DNA from: an uncultured bacterium
Lineage (GTDB): Bacteria > Verrucomicrobiota > Verrucomicrobiia > Opitutales > Intestinicryptomonadaceae
Length of the DNA: 14,345 nt
Assembly (NCBI GenBank): GCA_905214995.1
Contig: CAJMOT010000049.1
Location: 1 to 14,345 of the forward strand
Direction of reading: 5' to 3'
The position numbers were made by a program, and so were the translations under genes. Within the stretch, counting starts at the first letter, position 1. The number at the start of each line of letters is the position of its first letter. Shown in pieces: positions 1 to 6,159 of this stretch. The notes under the pieces were generated by a model. That model did not search any database and was not told the DNA's origin. It saw only the letters and a program-made list of their open reading frames with translations.

Positions 1-33
1 ATGCAGCCGCGGTGCGGTCGCGCAATAACCTTC

Positions 34-39
34 TTGACA
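34..39 (+). promoter_or_regulatory. possible -35 element upstream of the secreted protein gene
   Basis: A perfect TTGACA lies 89 bases before the ATG at 128. At 17-19 bases downstream there is only an A/T tract (around 57-65) with no good TATAAT match, so the -10 is weak. It is the only strong promoter-like hexamer in the first 127 bases. Whether it drives the downstream gene is inference. Confidence 0.25.
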
Positions 40-127
40 CCCGCCAAAAAAAAGCGAAAATTTTACGGAAAAGGCGTAGTCGCGCGTCCGCACCGCCTTG
101 CGGGAAACTTATTTATACGCTCCATAA

Positions 128-1072
128 ATGAAAACGACAGTCTCGATAAAAATTTTGGCGATTCTCGCCGCATCATGCGCGCAGGCGTTCGCGCTCACGT
201 ATTTCGCCGGCAAGAGAAACCCCGAAACGGAGGAGGAAAAAAATATGAAGTACTCCACCTGCCAATGGGGCAGCAGCGGCGACTTCGAAACTCCGCCGCT
301 GCCTTCCAAACCCGGCGTCAACGACACGCTCTCCACGCGCTGGGGCTCGGGGTACAAGCTCGACATCGACGCCAACATCCAGGTCGGGCAGATTTCCAAC
401 GGCGACGGCTCCACCATCACGGCCAAGGGCAAGACCATAAAAGTCAAGAGAGGGCTCAGCATGGGCGTGCCCGGCGGCGGCTCCTCGACTGTCGCGTTTG
501 AGGACTGCAACCTCGAATTCGGGGGCAATCTCTCCATCAGCTATTGGGACGGGCACCGCGGGATAGGCAACGCCAGCTTGACGCTCAAAAACACGAAATT
601 CAATATGGCGGGAACTATGGGATGCATAATTCCCGTGCACCCGCTGGTAAACTCCCGCACGCGGGGCGGATTTACTCTGGTCCTCGAGGGCAAGACGGTG
701 GCGACATTCGGCGAGGGAACGGTAATCGACACGATATTCTCCGAAAAACCCGAACAGTGGGCCTTCAAAATCCAGATGACCGAAGAGGACGGGCATATCC
801 CCGCGCTCAAATTTACGGGAGGGGAAGTCAACTTCACGGGCTGCGACCTCGACGTGCGCATATCGCCAAAAGCCAAGAAGGGGGTCTACACCCTCATAGA
901 GTTCGCAAACAAAAAGAGCCAGCTCGGCAAGCTCACGCGCTTTACGATAAACGGCAATCCCTGTTCGATGGGGCAGACCGTAAACGTCGGCGCGTTGAAA
1001 GCCACAATAACGGAGGGCGAAATAGGCCGCAATTCCAAGTCCGACAAGAACGTAATCCTCACAATAAAATAA
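128..1072 (+). CDS. secreted beta-rich protein of unknown function
   Basis: The 314-aa product begins with a good Sec signal peptide: Lys near the N terminus, a hydrophobic core and an A-Q-A-F-A site, with cleavage predicted after about residue 22. The mature part is rich in Gly, Ser, Thr and Asn with short alternating hydrophobic strands. From about residue 70 it has the look of a solenoid or autotransporter-passenger-like beta fold (stretches such as NLSISYWDG and SLTLKNTKFNM). There is no C-terminal hydrophobic anchor, no beta-barrel and no recognisable catalytic motif, so secretion into the periplasm or outside is the only firm inference. The start at 128 is chosen because it supplies the signal peptide, although it has no Shine-Dalgarno sequence. 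A second in-frame ATG at 245 is preceded by an excellent GGAGGAGG (229-236), but starting there would remove the signal peptide, and those purines also encode a Glu/Lys stretch. The gene stands alone, with its own terminator at 1127-1153. I do not recognise the family. Confidence 0.75.
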   Translation: MKTTVSIKILAILAASCAQAFALTYFAGKRNPETEEEKNMKYSTCQWGSSGDFETPPLPSKPGVNDTLSTRWGSGYKLDIDANIQVGQISNGDGSTITAKGKTIKVKRGLSMGVPGGGSSTVAFEDCNLEFGGNLSISYWDGHRGIGNASLTLKNTKFNMAGTMGCIIPVHPLVNSRTRGGFTLVLEGKTVATFGEGTVIDTIFSEKPEQWAFKIQMTEEDGHIPALKFTGGEVNFTGCDLDVRISPKAKKGVYTLIEFANKKSQLGKLTRFTINGNPCSMGQTVNVGALKATITEGEIGRNSKSDKNVILTIK

Positions 1073-1126
1073 TCCGCCGGAATGCCATCTGCGATAAAGC
1101 GGCAAACCGCGAAAATAAATGGGAGT

Positions 1127-1153
1127 GCGCGCAATTTTGCGCGCCCTTTTTTT
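1127..1153 (+). terminator. rho-independent terminator
   Basis: The stem GCGCGC (1127-1132) pairs with GCGCGC (1139-1144) around an AATTTT loop. Two C residues and seven T residues follow (1147-1153). It lies 55 bases past the stop of the secreted protein gene and is in the right orientation to end it. Confidence 0.75.
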
Positions 1154-1367
1154 GCGCCCGAACAAAATGAATGCGCCCCGAATCGCCCTAAAAAAAACCG
1201 GCGAACTCAGCATTTGAAAGAATTTGTTTTCCCAACCGCCCCGCCTGTCGCCGCGCAATTTTGAACACGGCCTGAAAAATCCCAAAAGGAGAAGCCGATT
1301 TTCCAAATTATGCGCAACCTCCGAAAATTTGAAACGTCCGAATTTTCGCATCCCGCCGCCAAAAGAC

Positions 1368-1405
1368 AAAAAAATCCCCGCGGACGCCGGCGCGGGGATT
1401 TTTTT
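1368..1405. terminator. bidirectional rho-independent terminator
   Basis: A 10-bp perfect stem, AATCCCCGCG (1373-1382) with CGCGGGGATT (1391-1400) and loop GACGCCGG, is flanked by an A run on the left (1368-1374) and a T run on the right (1399-1405). It therefore works as a terminator on either strand. It sits 22 bases past the end of the minus-strand remnant at 1427, which suggests it was that gene's terminator. Confidence 0.8.
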
Positions 1406-1426
1406 CGGGCTATCAACCGAAGGCCG

Positions 1427-1732
1427 CTATCGCCGCCCGCCGCGGCGGAGAATAAACATCAGCGCGGCGGCTCCTATCAGCGCCGCGTACACGAGGCTTC
1501 CGGAGCCGCCCATCTCCCCTATCAACTCAAACCTCCCCCCGAGCTCCTGCCCAAACTCGTCGTACGCGGAAAACACGCTATTGGCGTCAAAATCGTCAGT
1601 CAAATAGTCGAACTCAAACACAATTATCTCGTGCGCGGCCAAATCATCGGCGGAAAACACCACGCCCGCCGAATACGCAGCCACCGTCAAATCCCCGACA
1701 TTTATAGTCCCGCCGTCTATCGTTACGCCCCA
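1427..1732 (-). pseudogene. 3' remnant of a surface protein with C-terminal membrane anchor
   Basis: The minus-strand frame ending at 1427 reads as real protein only for about its last 100 residues. It has beta-strand-like segments (IDGGTINVGDLTVAAY, EIIVFEFDYL), then Gly/Ser, then one hydrophobic helix (LVYAALIGAAALMFIL) and a basic tail RRGGRR at the very C terminus. That layout of hydrophobic helix plus Arg tail is what PEP-CTERM-like sorting signals and related anchors of Verrucomicrobiota surface proteins look like, although no PEP motif is present. The frame stays open upstream to a TTG at about 1822, but those 30 residues are Arg-rich and look non-coding. There is no in-frame ATG, no signal peptide and no Shine-Dalgarno sequence. 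A terminator follows directly. I read it as the 3' end of a larger gene whose 5' part was lost. A short intact gene with an unusual start is the alternative. Confidence 0.5.
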
Positions 1733-2074
1733 ACTTTTTCGGCGGAGGAAAACTTCAGCCTCCCGCCGGATATGACATCGGTTTAATATTCGCGACGTTA
1801 TACCTTGCGTTAAAAAAGTCAAAATTAAAAAGATATTTCAATTTTACAGTTAAAATTTTCCCTCCATTATATCTTATTGAGCCCTTATGACCCTCATTCC
1901 GCGCTTCTTTTGCAATTCCTCTCTTTGCCGCCCGTTTCGCCGCACGCAAATTGCGAAAGGCGCGGGCGAACGGCGCCTGATTCCAAAATTCCCCATTTGG
2001 ACGCTTCGCCGCGCCGCGCAATACGGACAAATTTGCTTGAATGCCGCTTCACTCGCGGTACGCTGTTGCGCATT
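1733..2074. other. intergenic stretch, AT-rich core
   Basis: No convincing gene. The centre (about 1785-1880) is much more AT-rich than its surroundings. It carries a promoter-like pair on the plus strand, TTTACA (1843-1848) and TATATC (1868-1873), spaced 19 bases apart. If this is used, the next gene has a leader of nearly 200 bases. Open frames through 1877-2074 are rich in Pro, Arg and Ala and are judged non-coding. Confidence 0.4.
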
Positions 2075-2656
2075 ATGGCGGGCATTGACGAAAATATCGT
2101 GAGGGAGTATTTTGAGGCGAACGGGTTTCTCGTTTGCCAAGCCAACAAGCACCAGGTGCAGTCGCGCAAGAAGAGAGCCGACGAAAACATAGACTTCTTC
2201 GTCCAAAATCCCAACCCGCTCCGCGGCGAGCCCGCGTTCGTCCTGACCCCGCCCGAACTCAAAAAGTGCGGGCGCGCCATAATCGCGGTGCGCGCGTGGC
2301 ATACGGCGGTATTTACGGAGAACATGATTTCAACCGCCAAGGGCGGGCTCTTCGACTTTCTGCAAAAACCCGCCTTGAAAAAGGCGGAGGAGTTTTTCGG
2401 CAAAATCGACGGAGTGATGAAAATCGCCGCAGTCGCGGATCTCCCGAAGTCGCGCCCGGAGCGCCAGAAGAGTATTGCGGCGATGAAGTCGCGCGGCGTG
2501 GACGGAGTGGTGACGTTCCCGCAAATGTTGCGTTCGCTAATAGACGCCGTCGAGATAAATACAAACTATGCCAAAAGCGACCTCGCGCAAATTCTGCGCA
2601 TTCTGAAAAACTACGGAATGCTGCGCGGCGCGCAAATGAATCTGTTTGAAAAATAG
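2075..2656 (+). CDS. conserved-looking cytoplasmic protein of unknown function
   Basis: The 193-aa product starts MAGIDENIVREYFEANGF and has no signal peptide or membrane helix. It mixes charged helices with hydrophobic strands (GRAIIAVRAWHT, residues 66-77; MKIAAVADLP, residues 115-124) and ends in a helical region with YAKSDLAQILRILKNYG. The pattern ADENIDFF (35-42) followed by a buried strand IIAVRAW (69-75) faintly resembles the D...(E/Q)xK core of restriction-endonuclease-like folds. The second acidic/Lys pair is not intact, so this is only a suggestion. The frame is open upstream to a TTG at 1877, but the extra 66 residues are Pro/Arg-rich and low quality, so the ATG at 2075 is preferred even though it lacks a Shine-Dalgarno sequence. 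It stands 87 bases before an exported thioredoxin gene on the same strand. I do not recognise a named family. Confidence 0.65.
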   Translation: MAGIDENIVREYFEANGFLVCQANKHQVQSRKKRADENIDFFVQNPNPLRGEPAFVLTPPELKKCGRAIIAVRAWHTAVFTENMISTAKGGLFDFLQKPALKKAEEFFGKIDGVMKIAAVADLPKSRPERQKSIAAMKSRGVDGVVTFPQMLRSLIDAVEINTNYAKSDLAQILRILKNYGMLRGAQMNLFEK

Positions 2657-2674
2657 CGCGCAATTTCGCCCGAC

Positions 2675-2698
2675 GGAAAAATACCGGAACATTTTTCC
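2675..2698. repeat. AT-rich inverted repeat between two genes
   Basis: GGAAAAAT (2675-2682) and ATTTTTCC (2691-2698) can form an 8-bp stem with the 8-base loop ACCGGAAC. It lies between the stop at 2656 and the start at 2744. No T run follows, so it is a poor terminator; it could be an operator or a weak transcript-end structure. Confidence 0.4.
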
Positions 2699-2743
2699 AC
2701 GAAAGGCGTCTAAATGGATAAAACACCCCCATACGGAGGCACA

Positions 2744-3250
2744 ATGAAAAAAATAAGCAAAAAAACATACTTTCTGGCGGCGGTTCTCTCGTCGCTCGTT
2801 CTTGGGCCGGCGCTCGCCGCCCAGGCGGAGGAACAGCTGACCGGCGTCAAGGCCGAAGCGAAGGCCGCGCTGCTCGAAACCGAAACCGATTTTGACAAAG
2901 CCTACGAAGCCGCCAAAAAAGAGGGCAAGACGCTGATGCTCGAATTCGCCGGCCTCGACTGGTGCCCTCCCTGCAAAATGCTGCACAAATTTGTGGTAAG
3001 CACCGACGAATTCGCAAAATACGCCAAGGAGAAACTGCGCGTCGTAATGGCGGACTTCAAGCGCACCGGCGAGCCCGTCGACAAAAAGAACGCCAAGAGG
3101 CTTCTCGAACTTTCCGAAAAGTACAAGCTGCGCTATTTCCCGACGATAGTGCTGATAAACCCCAAAAACGACAAAGTCGAAATCATAGAGGGACTGAAAA
3201 CCAAGACCCCTCGGGAATTGATCGAAATAATTGAAACTTTCGGAAAATAA
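2744..3250 (+). CDS. exported thioredoxin-fold protein
   Basis: A 168-aa thioredoxin-like protein. Residues 1-28 form a Sec signal peptide (MKKISKK, hydrophobic core, A-L-A-A-Q-A). The thioredoxin domain follows, with the redox motif DWCPPCK (Cys74 and Cys77) and the strand YFPTIVLIN carrying the expected cis-proline at 133. The family reduces or oxidises disulfides, or transfers electrons, in exported proteins. There is no lipobox, so it is probably soluble in the periplasm. The start at 2744 is favoured over an ATG at 2714 because a GGAGG (2735-2739) precedes it and it starts exactly at the signal peptide. CPPC replaces the cytoplasmic CGPC, which usually signals a shifted redox potential. 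No DsbB/DsbD-type partner is adjacent, so reductase or oxidase duty cannot be told. A strong terminator follows. Confidence 0.85.
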   Translation: MKKISKKTYFLAAVLSSLVLGPALAAQAEEQLTGVKAEAKAALLETETDFDKAYEAAKKEGKTLMLEFAGLDWCPPCKMLHKFVVSTDEFAKYAKEKLRVVMADFKRTGEPVDKKNAKRLLELSEKYKLRYFPTIVLINPKNDKVEIIEGLKTKTPRELIEIIETFGK

Positions 3251-3283
3251 CCGGCATTTAATCTTCATATTCGCTGTATTGTC

Positions 3284-3307
3284 AAACCCCGCCCTGCGGG
3301 GTTTTTT
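3284..3307 (+). terminator. rho-independent terminator
   Basis: AAACCCCGC (3284-3292) pairs perfectly with GCGGGGTTT (3296-3304) around a CCT loop and runs into six T residues (3302-3307). It lies 33 bases after the stop of the thioredoxin-fold gene. Confidence 0.9.
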
Positions 3308-3770
3308 GCGCGCCGGTTTTTGGCGCGGCGGCAAGGCAAAAGTTTCGCCCGTCCGCCCGCCAAACTGCCTGGCGTTGAAATGTCAGGACAAAAAATCCTC
3401 GCAGATTTTCCCCGCCCGCTTCCCGCACGCGGCGCGCGCGGCTCAAAAAAATTCGCAACTCGGCCGGCAAACCGTTCGGCGCGGGCGGCGCGACTTTGCA
3501 TTAAAAAGCCGCCTGCCGCGCCGATTTCGACAATCTTTGCGCGCAAAAATGTCCGCCCTTCCCGCGCAATCCGGGAGCGGAAAATAGTTTGCGGAGAGCA
3601 ATAGGCGGAAAAATAAAAAAGCGCGCCGACTGGCAAATAAAAGGTTTTTCGGCAATGCAATACGCGCGCGGTTGACGAAACCTCCCGCACAGCCGCGCAA
3701 GAAAAATTCCCAAAACGAAAAAGCGCGGGAAACCGCAGTCCGTCATAATACGGCGCAAAGCGCGGGCGCG
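3308..3770. other. GC-rich gene-free stretch between converging genes
   Basis: This stretch lies between the thioredoxin terminator and the greA terminator, whose genes converge. Open frames on both strands are Arg/Ala/Pro-rich without recognisable domains. It is dense in GCGC-type short palindromes, for example CGCGCC/GGCGCG (3309-3314 with 3322-3327) and TTTGCGCGCAAA (3536-3547). No tRNA or CRISPR structure was seen. Confidence 0.45.
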
Positions 3771-3808
3771 AAAAAAGCGGGCTTCGCCAACCGGCGAACC
3801 CGCTTTTT
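3771..3808 (-). terminator. terminator of greA
   Basis: On the plus strand AAAAAGCGGG (3772-3781) pairs with CCCGCTTTTT (3799-3808), and TTCGCC (3783-3788) pairs with GGCGAA (3793-3798) around an AACC loop, leaving one bulged C. Read on the minus strand the hairpin ends in a T run. It is 14 bases past the greA stop. The flanking A and T runs make it potentially bidirectional. Confidence 0.85.
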
Positions 3809-3821
3809 CGGGATATTTCCG

Positions 3822-5846
3822 CTATTTCACGGTGTCGATGTACCGCGCGAGCTTCTTTATGGTCCAGAACGTCGCGTGGCCGTTGATGTTCGTCTCCACA
3901 GTGTCTCCGACCTTGTGGTCCAAGAGAGCCTGAGCGAGCGGCGTCTGGTAGGAGAATATATTTTTGGCGGTGTCGCTATCCCATGCGCCGAGAATCGTGC
4001 AGGTGAGCTCTTCGCCCTTGTTCGTGACGAGGCTGACGATCGAGCCGATGCCGACCTTGTCCGACGGGGTGGAATTGAAGTCGAACACTTCGGAGCCCGC
4101 GATGTCGCGCTCGAGCTGTCCGCGGCGGGCGGAGAGGACTTCGTCGTGCTCGCGCGCCATCTTGTATTCGGAGTTTTCGCGCAAGTCGCCGAGCTCGCGC
4201 GCAGCTTCGATTGCCGCCTTGCTCGCGGGCAGCTGGTTTTTGACGATGTCCTCGAGCTCTTCGCGGCGCGCCTGCAAGCTCCAGGAGGAGACGAGAAGCC
4301 GCTTTTCCTTCGAGTCGGAAGATTTCGTCGCCACGAGCGACTGGACGCTCGGGAAGACTTTTATTATGCGCGCGAGTATCGACTTCTTCGTAAGGTCTTC
4401 AAAGCCCTGGTTGAGCAGAAGCGTCTGGGCGAGGTCGCGCGCGGTGTCGGCGGTGGAGCTTTCGAGCATGTCCCTTATGAGGTCCTTGTCGTCGCTGAGC
4501 GCGTCGGCGAGCGCGATTCGCGCGGTCGTCACCGCCGTTTCGCGCTGGAGCGCCTCGTCGTCCACGGCGGCAAGAAGGGCGCTCAAAAGGTCTTCGCCGA
4601 TGAGCGGCGAAAGAATGTCCTTGTATGCGGACGCGTTGCGGTTTTTGACTATCCACAAAATGACGGGCCCGCGCAAAGTCTGCTCTTCAAGCCACCTTTT
4701 GAGGCAATCTTTTATCAGCTGGCGGGAAGTCACGCCCTTGCCGTCGTCGGGGATTTCCGCGCCCTTGACGAAGTGCGAGCCCTTCGAGACGTCCCAGCTG
4801 AGCAGGAAGTCGACGCACTCTTTGGTGAATCTGCCCTCGCTGTATTTGAGAAGGTCTATTATCCGGTCCCTCCAATCCTCCACGAAAATGCGCGTGAGCA
4901 GGTCGAGGAATCTTTCGAGATAGGAGGACGGCAGGTTTTTGGCGAGGTTGTTCAGCCCGTCTTTCGGGTCGCGCTCGACGGCGGCCAAAATGATGTCTTT
5001 GCTTCGCGGGGCGATTTCCTCGACTTTTTCCTCCTCCCCCGGGTAGAGGTAGCGGACGAGGTTGTTTCTTACCCAAATGCCGTGGAGCCTGTCGGCGTCG
5101 TTGAGCGAGCGCGCCTTTTTTATGGCCTCGGTGAGCTCCTCCTTGATTTTGGGGAGGTCGGCCTTGATTTCCTCTACGCTGTCGTCGGTTGCGGTTTTGT
5201 AGAGTTTTTCCGCCAAAAGTATTTTTTTCTTGGGCTCCCTGTTGAGGAAGTATTCGCGCAAGACTTCCTGCTCGGGCTTCATCTCCTCCTCTTTTGCGCG
5301 CAGAACGTAGGGCTCGCCCTTGGTCTTGGGGCACGCCACGCGGGGATTGCGGAAGAGCGATTCTTTTGCCTTGTTCCACCACGCCCTGTACGCCTTCTCC
5401 GCCGCCTTGTTTTTTTCGGCGAGCTCCTTTTCCGGAATGGACGGGTTTTCCGCCACATACCCGAAAAGCTGCCTGAAAAGCGTCTCGAGCTCTATTGCGC
5501 TCGCGGAAAAGTCGGGCTTTTTTTCGAGATACGCCACTACGAACTCCCCGCCGTCCTTCATCTCCTTTTCAAGATTTTCGCGGTCGGTGCGGTAGCGGAC
5601 GAGAAGGTTGTCGTCCTCGAGAACTTCGAGCTTATCGACGCAGAAGGCCGGATCCATCTTGTGCCCCGGCTTTCCCTCAAAGTCTATTACGAGCTTCTTC
5701 GCCGCGTCGTCGTATGAGACGATCCGGCCGAATCCCCAGCTGCCGTGCATGCAGTACGCGCCGTCGCGCATTTGCTCAAGCTTCTGGCGTTTGGCGCGCA
5801 GCTTGGGATTTTTACTTATGAGACGTTCGATCGATTCGGAATTCAT
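3822..5846 (-). CDS. greA: transcription elongation factor GreA with long N-terminal extension
   Basis: The 674-aa product is GreA only in its last 160 or so residues. A coiled-coil hairpin (about 517-585) has the acidic tip motif GDLRENSEY (553-561; Asp554 and Glu557 correspond to the residues that hold the catalytic metal in the RNA polymerase secondary channel). A GreA/GreB FKBP-like domain follows (about 597-668). GreA stimulates transcript cleavage to rescue backtracked polymerase. Normal bacterial GreA has about 158 residues. The first 510 residues here are a mostly helical, highly charged extension beginning with a small domain (WGFGRIVSYDD, about 36-47) that resembles a beta-barrel polymerase-binding module. 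Long GreA proteins of this sort are known in Chlamydiae and Verrucomicrobia; the role of the extension is not known to me. The start is the first ATG of the coding-like frame. No clear Shine-Dalgarno sequence is visible. A 681-codon open frame lies antisense but is a codon-bias shadow. Confidence 0.92.
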   Translation of the reverse strand: MNSESIERLISKNPKLRAKRQKLEQMRDGAYCMHGSWGFGRIVSYDDAAKKLVIDFEGKPGHKMDPAFCVDKLEVLEDDNLLVRYRTDRENLEKEMKDGGEFVVAYLEKKPDFSASAIELETLFRQLFGYVAENPSIPEKELAEKNKAAEKAYRAWWNKAKESLFRNPRVACPKTKGEPYVLRAKEEEMKPEQEVLREYFLNREPKKKILLAEKLYKTATDDSVEEIKADLPKIKEELTEAIKKARSLNDADRLHGIWVRNNLVRYLYPGEEEKVEEIAPRSKDIILAAVERDPKDGLNNLAKNLPSSYLERFLDLLTRIFVEDWRDRIIDLLKYSEGRFTKECVDFLLSWDVSKGSHFVKGAEIPDDGKGVTSRQLIKDCLKRWLEEQTLRGPVILWIVKNRNASAYKDILSPLIGEDLLSALLAAVDDEALQRETAVTTARIALADALSDDKDLIRDMLESSTADTARDLAQTLLLNQGFEDLTKKSILARIIKVFPSVQSLVATKSSDSKEKRLLVSSWSLQARREELEDIVKNQLPASKAAIEAARELGDLRENSEYKMAREHDEVLSARRGQLERDIAGSEVFDFNSTPSDKVGIGSIVSLVTNKGEELTCTILGAWDSDTAKNIFSYQTPLAQALLDHKVGDTVETNINGHATFWTIKKLARYIDTVK

Positions 5847-6009
5847 TTTCTGTATGCTCTTGCGTTGTGCGCCGTTGCGTCCGCCCGCGAAAATTTCCGG
5901 CGCGGAGGCTCTTAAAGCCGCCTCTCAATTCCGGATTCTTCGGATGCCGCCCAAGCGCGCATATTTCATAAGCCCGAAACGCCTCCGCCGGTTCCCTGCG
6001 CGGGGGCAT
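5812..6009 (-). CDS. doubtful 65-aa ORF overlapping the greA start
   Basis: A minus-strand ORF begins just below a promoter-like element and overlaps the 5' end of greA by 35 bases in another frame. Its middle (EAFRAYEICALGRHPKNPELRG) looks more protein-like than a random frame, but its C terminus is a run of Arg, Thr and Gln typical of spurious frames. It may be a leader peptide for greA, a small unknown protein, or nothing. No domain is recognised. Confidence 0.2.
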   Translation of the reverse strand: MPPRREPAEAFRAYEICALGRHPKNPELRGGFKSLRAGNFRGRTQRRTTQEHTENEFRIDRTSHK

Positions 6010-6032
6010 TTTTCCGCAGTCTATGATTATCT

Positions 6033-6062
6033 TTAAAATGGCGGATTTGCCGCATTTGTCAA
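6033..6062 (-). promoter_or_regulatory. candidate greA promoter with operator-like inverted repeat
   Basis: On the minus strand TTGACA (6057-6062) is followed 17-19 bases on by the A/T-rich ATTTTA/TTTAAA, a moderate -10. The spacer holds an inverted repeat on the plus strand: AAAT-G-GCGG (6036-6044), ATTTG, then CCGC-ATTT (6050-6057), with one bulged G. A repeat centred between -35 and -10 is a classic operator position. Function is inferred. Confidence 0.35.
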
Positions 6063-6140
6063 TTTTATCTTTGACCTCTTTCGACTTTCGGGCATTTTTT
6101 CCGGAATCCCGAAAAGCGCGCTTAAAATCCTTCCCTTAAA

Positions 6141-6155
6141 CGGGAAGATCTCCCG
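6141..6155 (+). promoter_or_regulatory. small hairpin just before the rsmB start
   Basis: CGGGA (6141-6145) pairs with TCCCG (6151-6155) around AGATC, ending four bases before the ATG at 6160. It hides the only purine-rich GGGAAG stretch upstream of rsmB, so it might reduce translation initiation. Short and possibly chance. Confidence 0.25.
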
Positions 6156-6159
6156 AATC

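Larger units (their letters stand above)
1073..1426. other. intergenic stretch with two terminators
   Basis: No supportable gene. It holds the hairpin/T-tract terminator of the upstream plus-strand gene (1127-1153) and a bidirectional terminator (1368-1405) that closes the minus-strand remnant. Short open frames in between are Arg/Pro/Lys-rich and look non-coding. Confidence 0.6.
5847..6159. other. divergent intergenic region between greA and rsmB
   Basis: The promoters of both flanking genes should lie here. On the minus strand a perfect TTGACA with an inverted repeat (6036-6062) is the best candidate. On the plus strand TTGACC (6071-6076) lacks a good -10. Apart from the doubtful small minus-strand ORF no gene is seen. 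Confidence 0.45.

Noticed and set aside
1..501. 166-codon plus-strand frame beginning at base 1
   Set aside because: It overlaps the secreted protein gene out of frame and is dominated by Arg, His and Gln in the overlap, as expected from a shifted frame.
173..1369. 398-codon minus-strand frame over the secreted protein gene
   Set aside because: It overlaps the signal-peptide-bearing plus-strand gene and two terminators, and its translation is Arg/Gly/Phe-rich without motifs.
3672..5717. 681-codon open frame on the plus strand
   Set aside because: It lies fully antisense to greA, whose coding evidence is strong. Its translation is Val/Phe/Arg/Glu-rich without domains. It arises from the GC-biased codon use of greA.
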